NCBI GenBank assembly: GCA_913050645.1
Contig: CAJXAG010000036.1
Coordinates: 1-10,405 of the forward strand
Reading direction: 5' to 3'
Source: an uncultured bacterium
Lineage (GTDB): Bacteria; Patescibacteriota; Minisyncoccia; Phycocordibacterales; UBA918
Length of the DNA stretch: 10,405 nt
The position numbers and the translations under genes are program-made. The notes below the pieces were generated by a model. The model was not told the origin of the DNA, did no database searches, and saw only the letters and a program-made list of their open reading frames with translations. Below, piece by piece: positions 10,065-10,405 of this stretch. Position 1 is the first letter of the stretch; each line of letters begins with the position of its first letter.

Positions 10065-10405
10065 AAATATTAAATACGTTCAAATGTCATATACGAGATG
10101 ACATTTGAGAAATACTAGTTGCAATAGTAGCGACGTAATTTTTACGTTTTTATTGCAGCTGTATGCATCACTACTTTATTACATTACGAACGTAATAAAG
10201 AAGTAAACAGCAAGACAAAAGATTTCCACCGTTTGGTCTTTTCGATCAAACATCAATTATTGTAATTGAATTTTCTTTTGTCTTATCCTTTGGATGTCTA
10301 GATAAGTACGCGATATGAAGTACACGCGGAAATTATGTCTAGGCGCAGGTAGAAAAGCATATCGATAATTTATTATTGATAGCTCCAAACCTGTCTTAAC
10401 TTGGA
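10065..10405 (+). ncRNA. Candidate structured RNA, AT-rich, continues to window edge
   Basis: No ORF of note is present, but at least five stems occur in succession. They are TCAAATGTCAT (10080-10090) with ATGACATTTGA (10098-10108); TGCAATA (10120-10126) with TATTGCA (10151-10157), enclosing ACGTAA/TTACGT; and CTTTATTAC (10174-10182) with GTAATAAAG (10192-10200). Next is an 11-bp outer stem, AAGACAAAAGA (10212-10222) with TCTTTTGTCTT (10274-10284), enclosing GTTTGGTC/GATCAAAC and TCAATTA/TAATTGA as a three-way junction. Last is CAGGT (10346-10350) with ACCTG (10389-10393), enclosing TATCGAT/ATTGATA. I do not recognise tmRNA, RNase P, or group I or II intron signatures. Confidence 0.45.

Overview
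The window looks like part of a Patescibacteria/CPR (Parcubacteria-like) chromosome. Three observations suggest this: an archaeal-type UMP kinase of the kind found in that group, a small P-loop kinase-like gene (GITGTIGAGKG) typical of CPR genomes, and short membrane or pilin-like proteins with a YCADSSG motif beside the 3' end of a Thr/Ser/Gly-rich surface protein. Several genes lack a Shine-Dalgarno and may be near-leaderless. The assignment is an inference from protein style. No rRNA or tRNA is present to confirm it.

Positions 1-770 hold the C-terminal end of a secreted beta-sandwich-type surface protein and its terminator. Positions 836-4440 form an accessory array in which every gene is on the minus strand: a higBA-type toxin-antitoxin pair, a gamma-glutamylcyclotransferase-like gene with an unknown partner, a decayed EamA/DMT transporter fragment, an unknown 122-residue protein, and a frameshifted unknown gene. 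A dispersed repeat of about 80 bp plus a hairpin lies at the 3' side of the toxin-antitoxin pair, of the 122-residue gene and of the frameshifted gene. This gives a cassette-like, integron-like layout, although no canonical attC site or integrase is visible. Positions 4468-4697 are the truncated start of an IS30-type transposase.

Positions 4703-4954 carry two copies of an unrecognised three-hairpin element. Their stems differ by compensatory changes, while the linker GCAAG, the GACAA segment and the TGTAA loop are kept. The second copy is inserted into the kinase-like gene (4824-5463), adds 85 bp and breaks the frame; the gene also has an in-frame TAA. Two small membrane proteins and a strong bidirectional terminator follow, then pyrH on the minus strand with a good promoter and almost no leader.

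Positions 7055-9890 hold five small plus-strand units, each with its own terminator and most with a recognisable promoter: a Gly/Ser/Ala-rich secreted protein, a lipoprotein, an unknown 98-residue protein, an outer-membrane beta-barrel-like protein broken by two single-base frameshifts (one in a G8 run), and a 91-residue secreted protein ending in DWRF. An outer-membrane-type protein is unexpected beside CPR-type genes. Either these genes were acquired, or the host assignment needs checking. From 9937 to the end there is a strong promoter, a 22-codon ORF with a good ribosome binding site, and about 330 AT-rich bases packed with hairpins, including a three-way junction. This is a candidate structured RNA that runs to or past the window edge.
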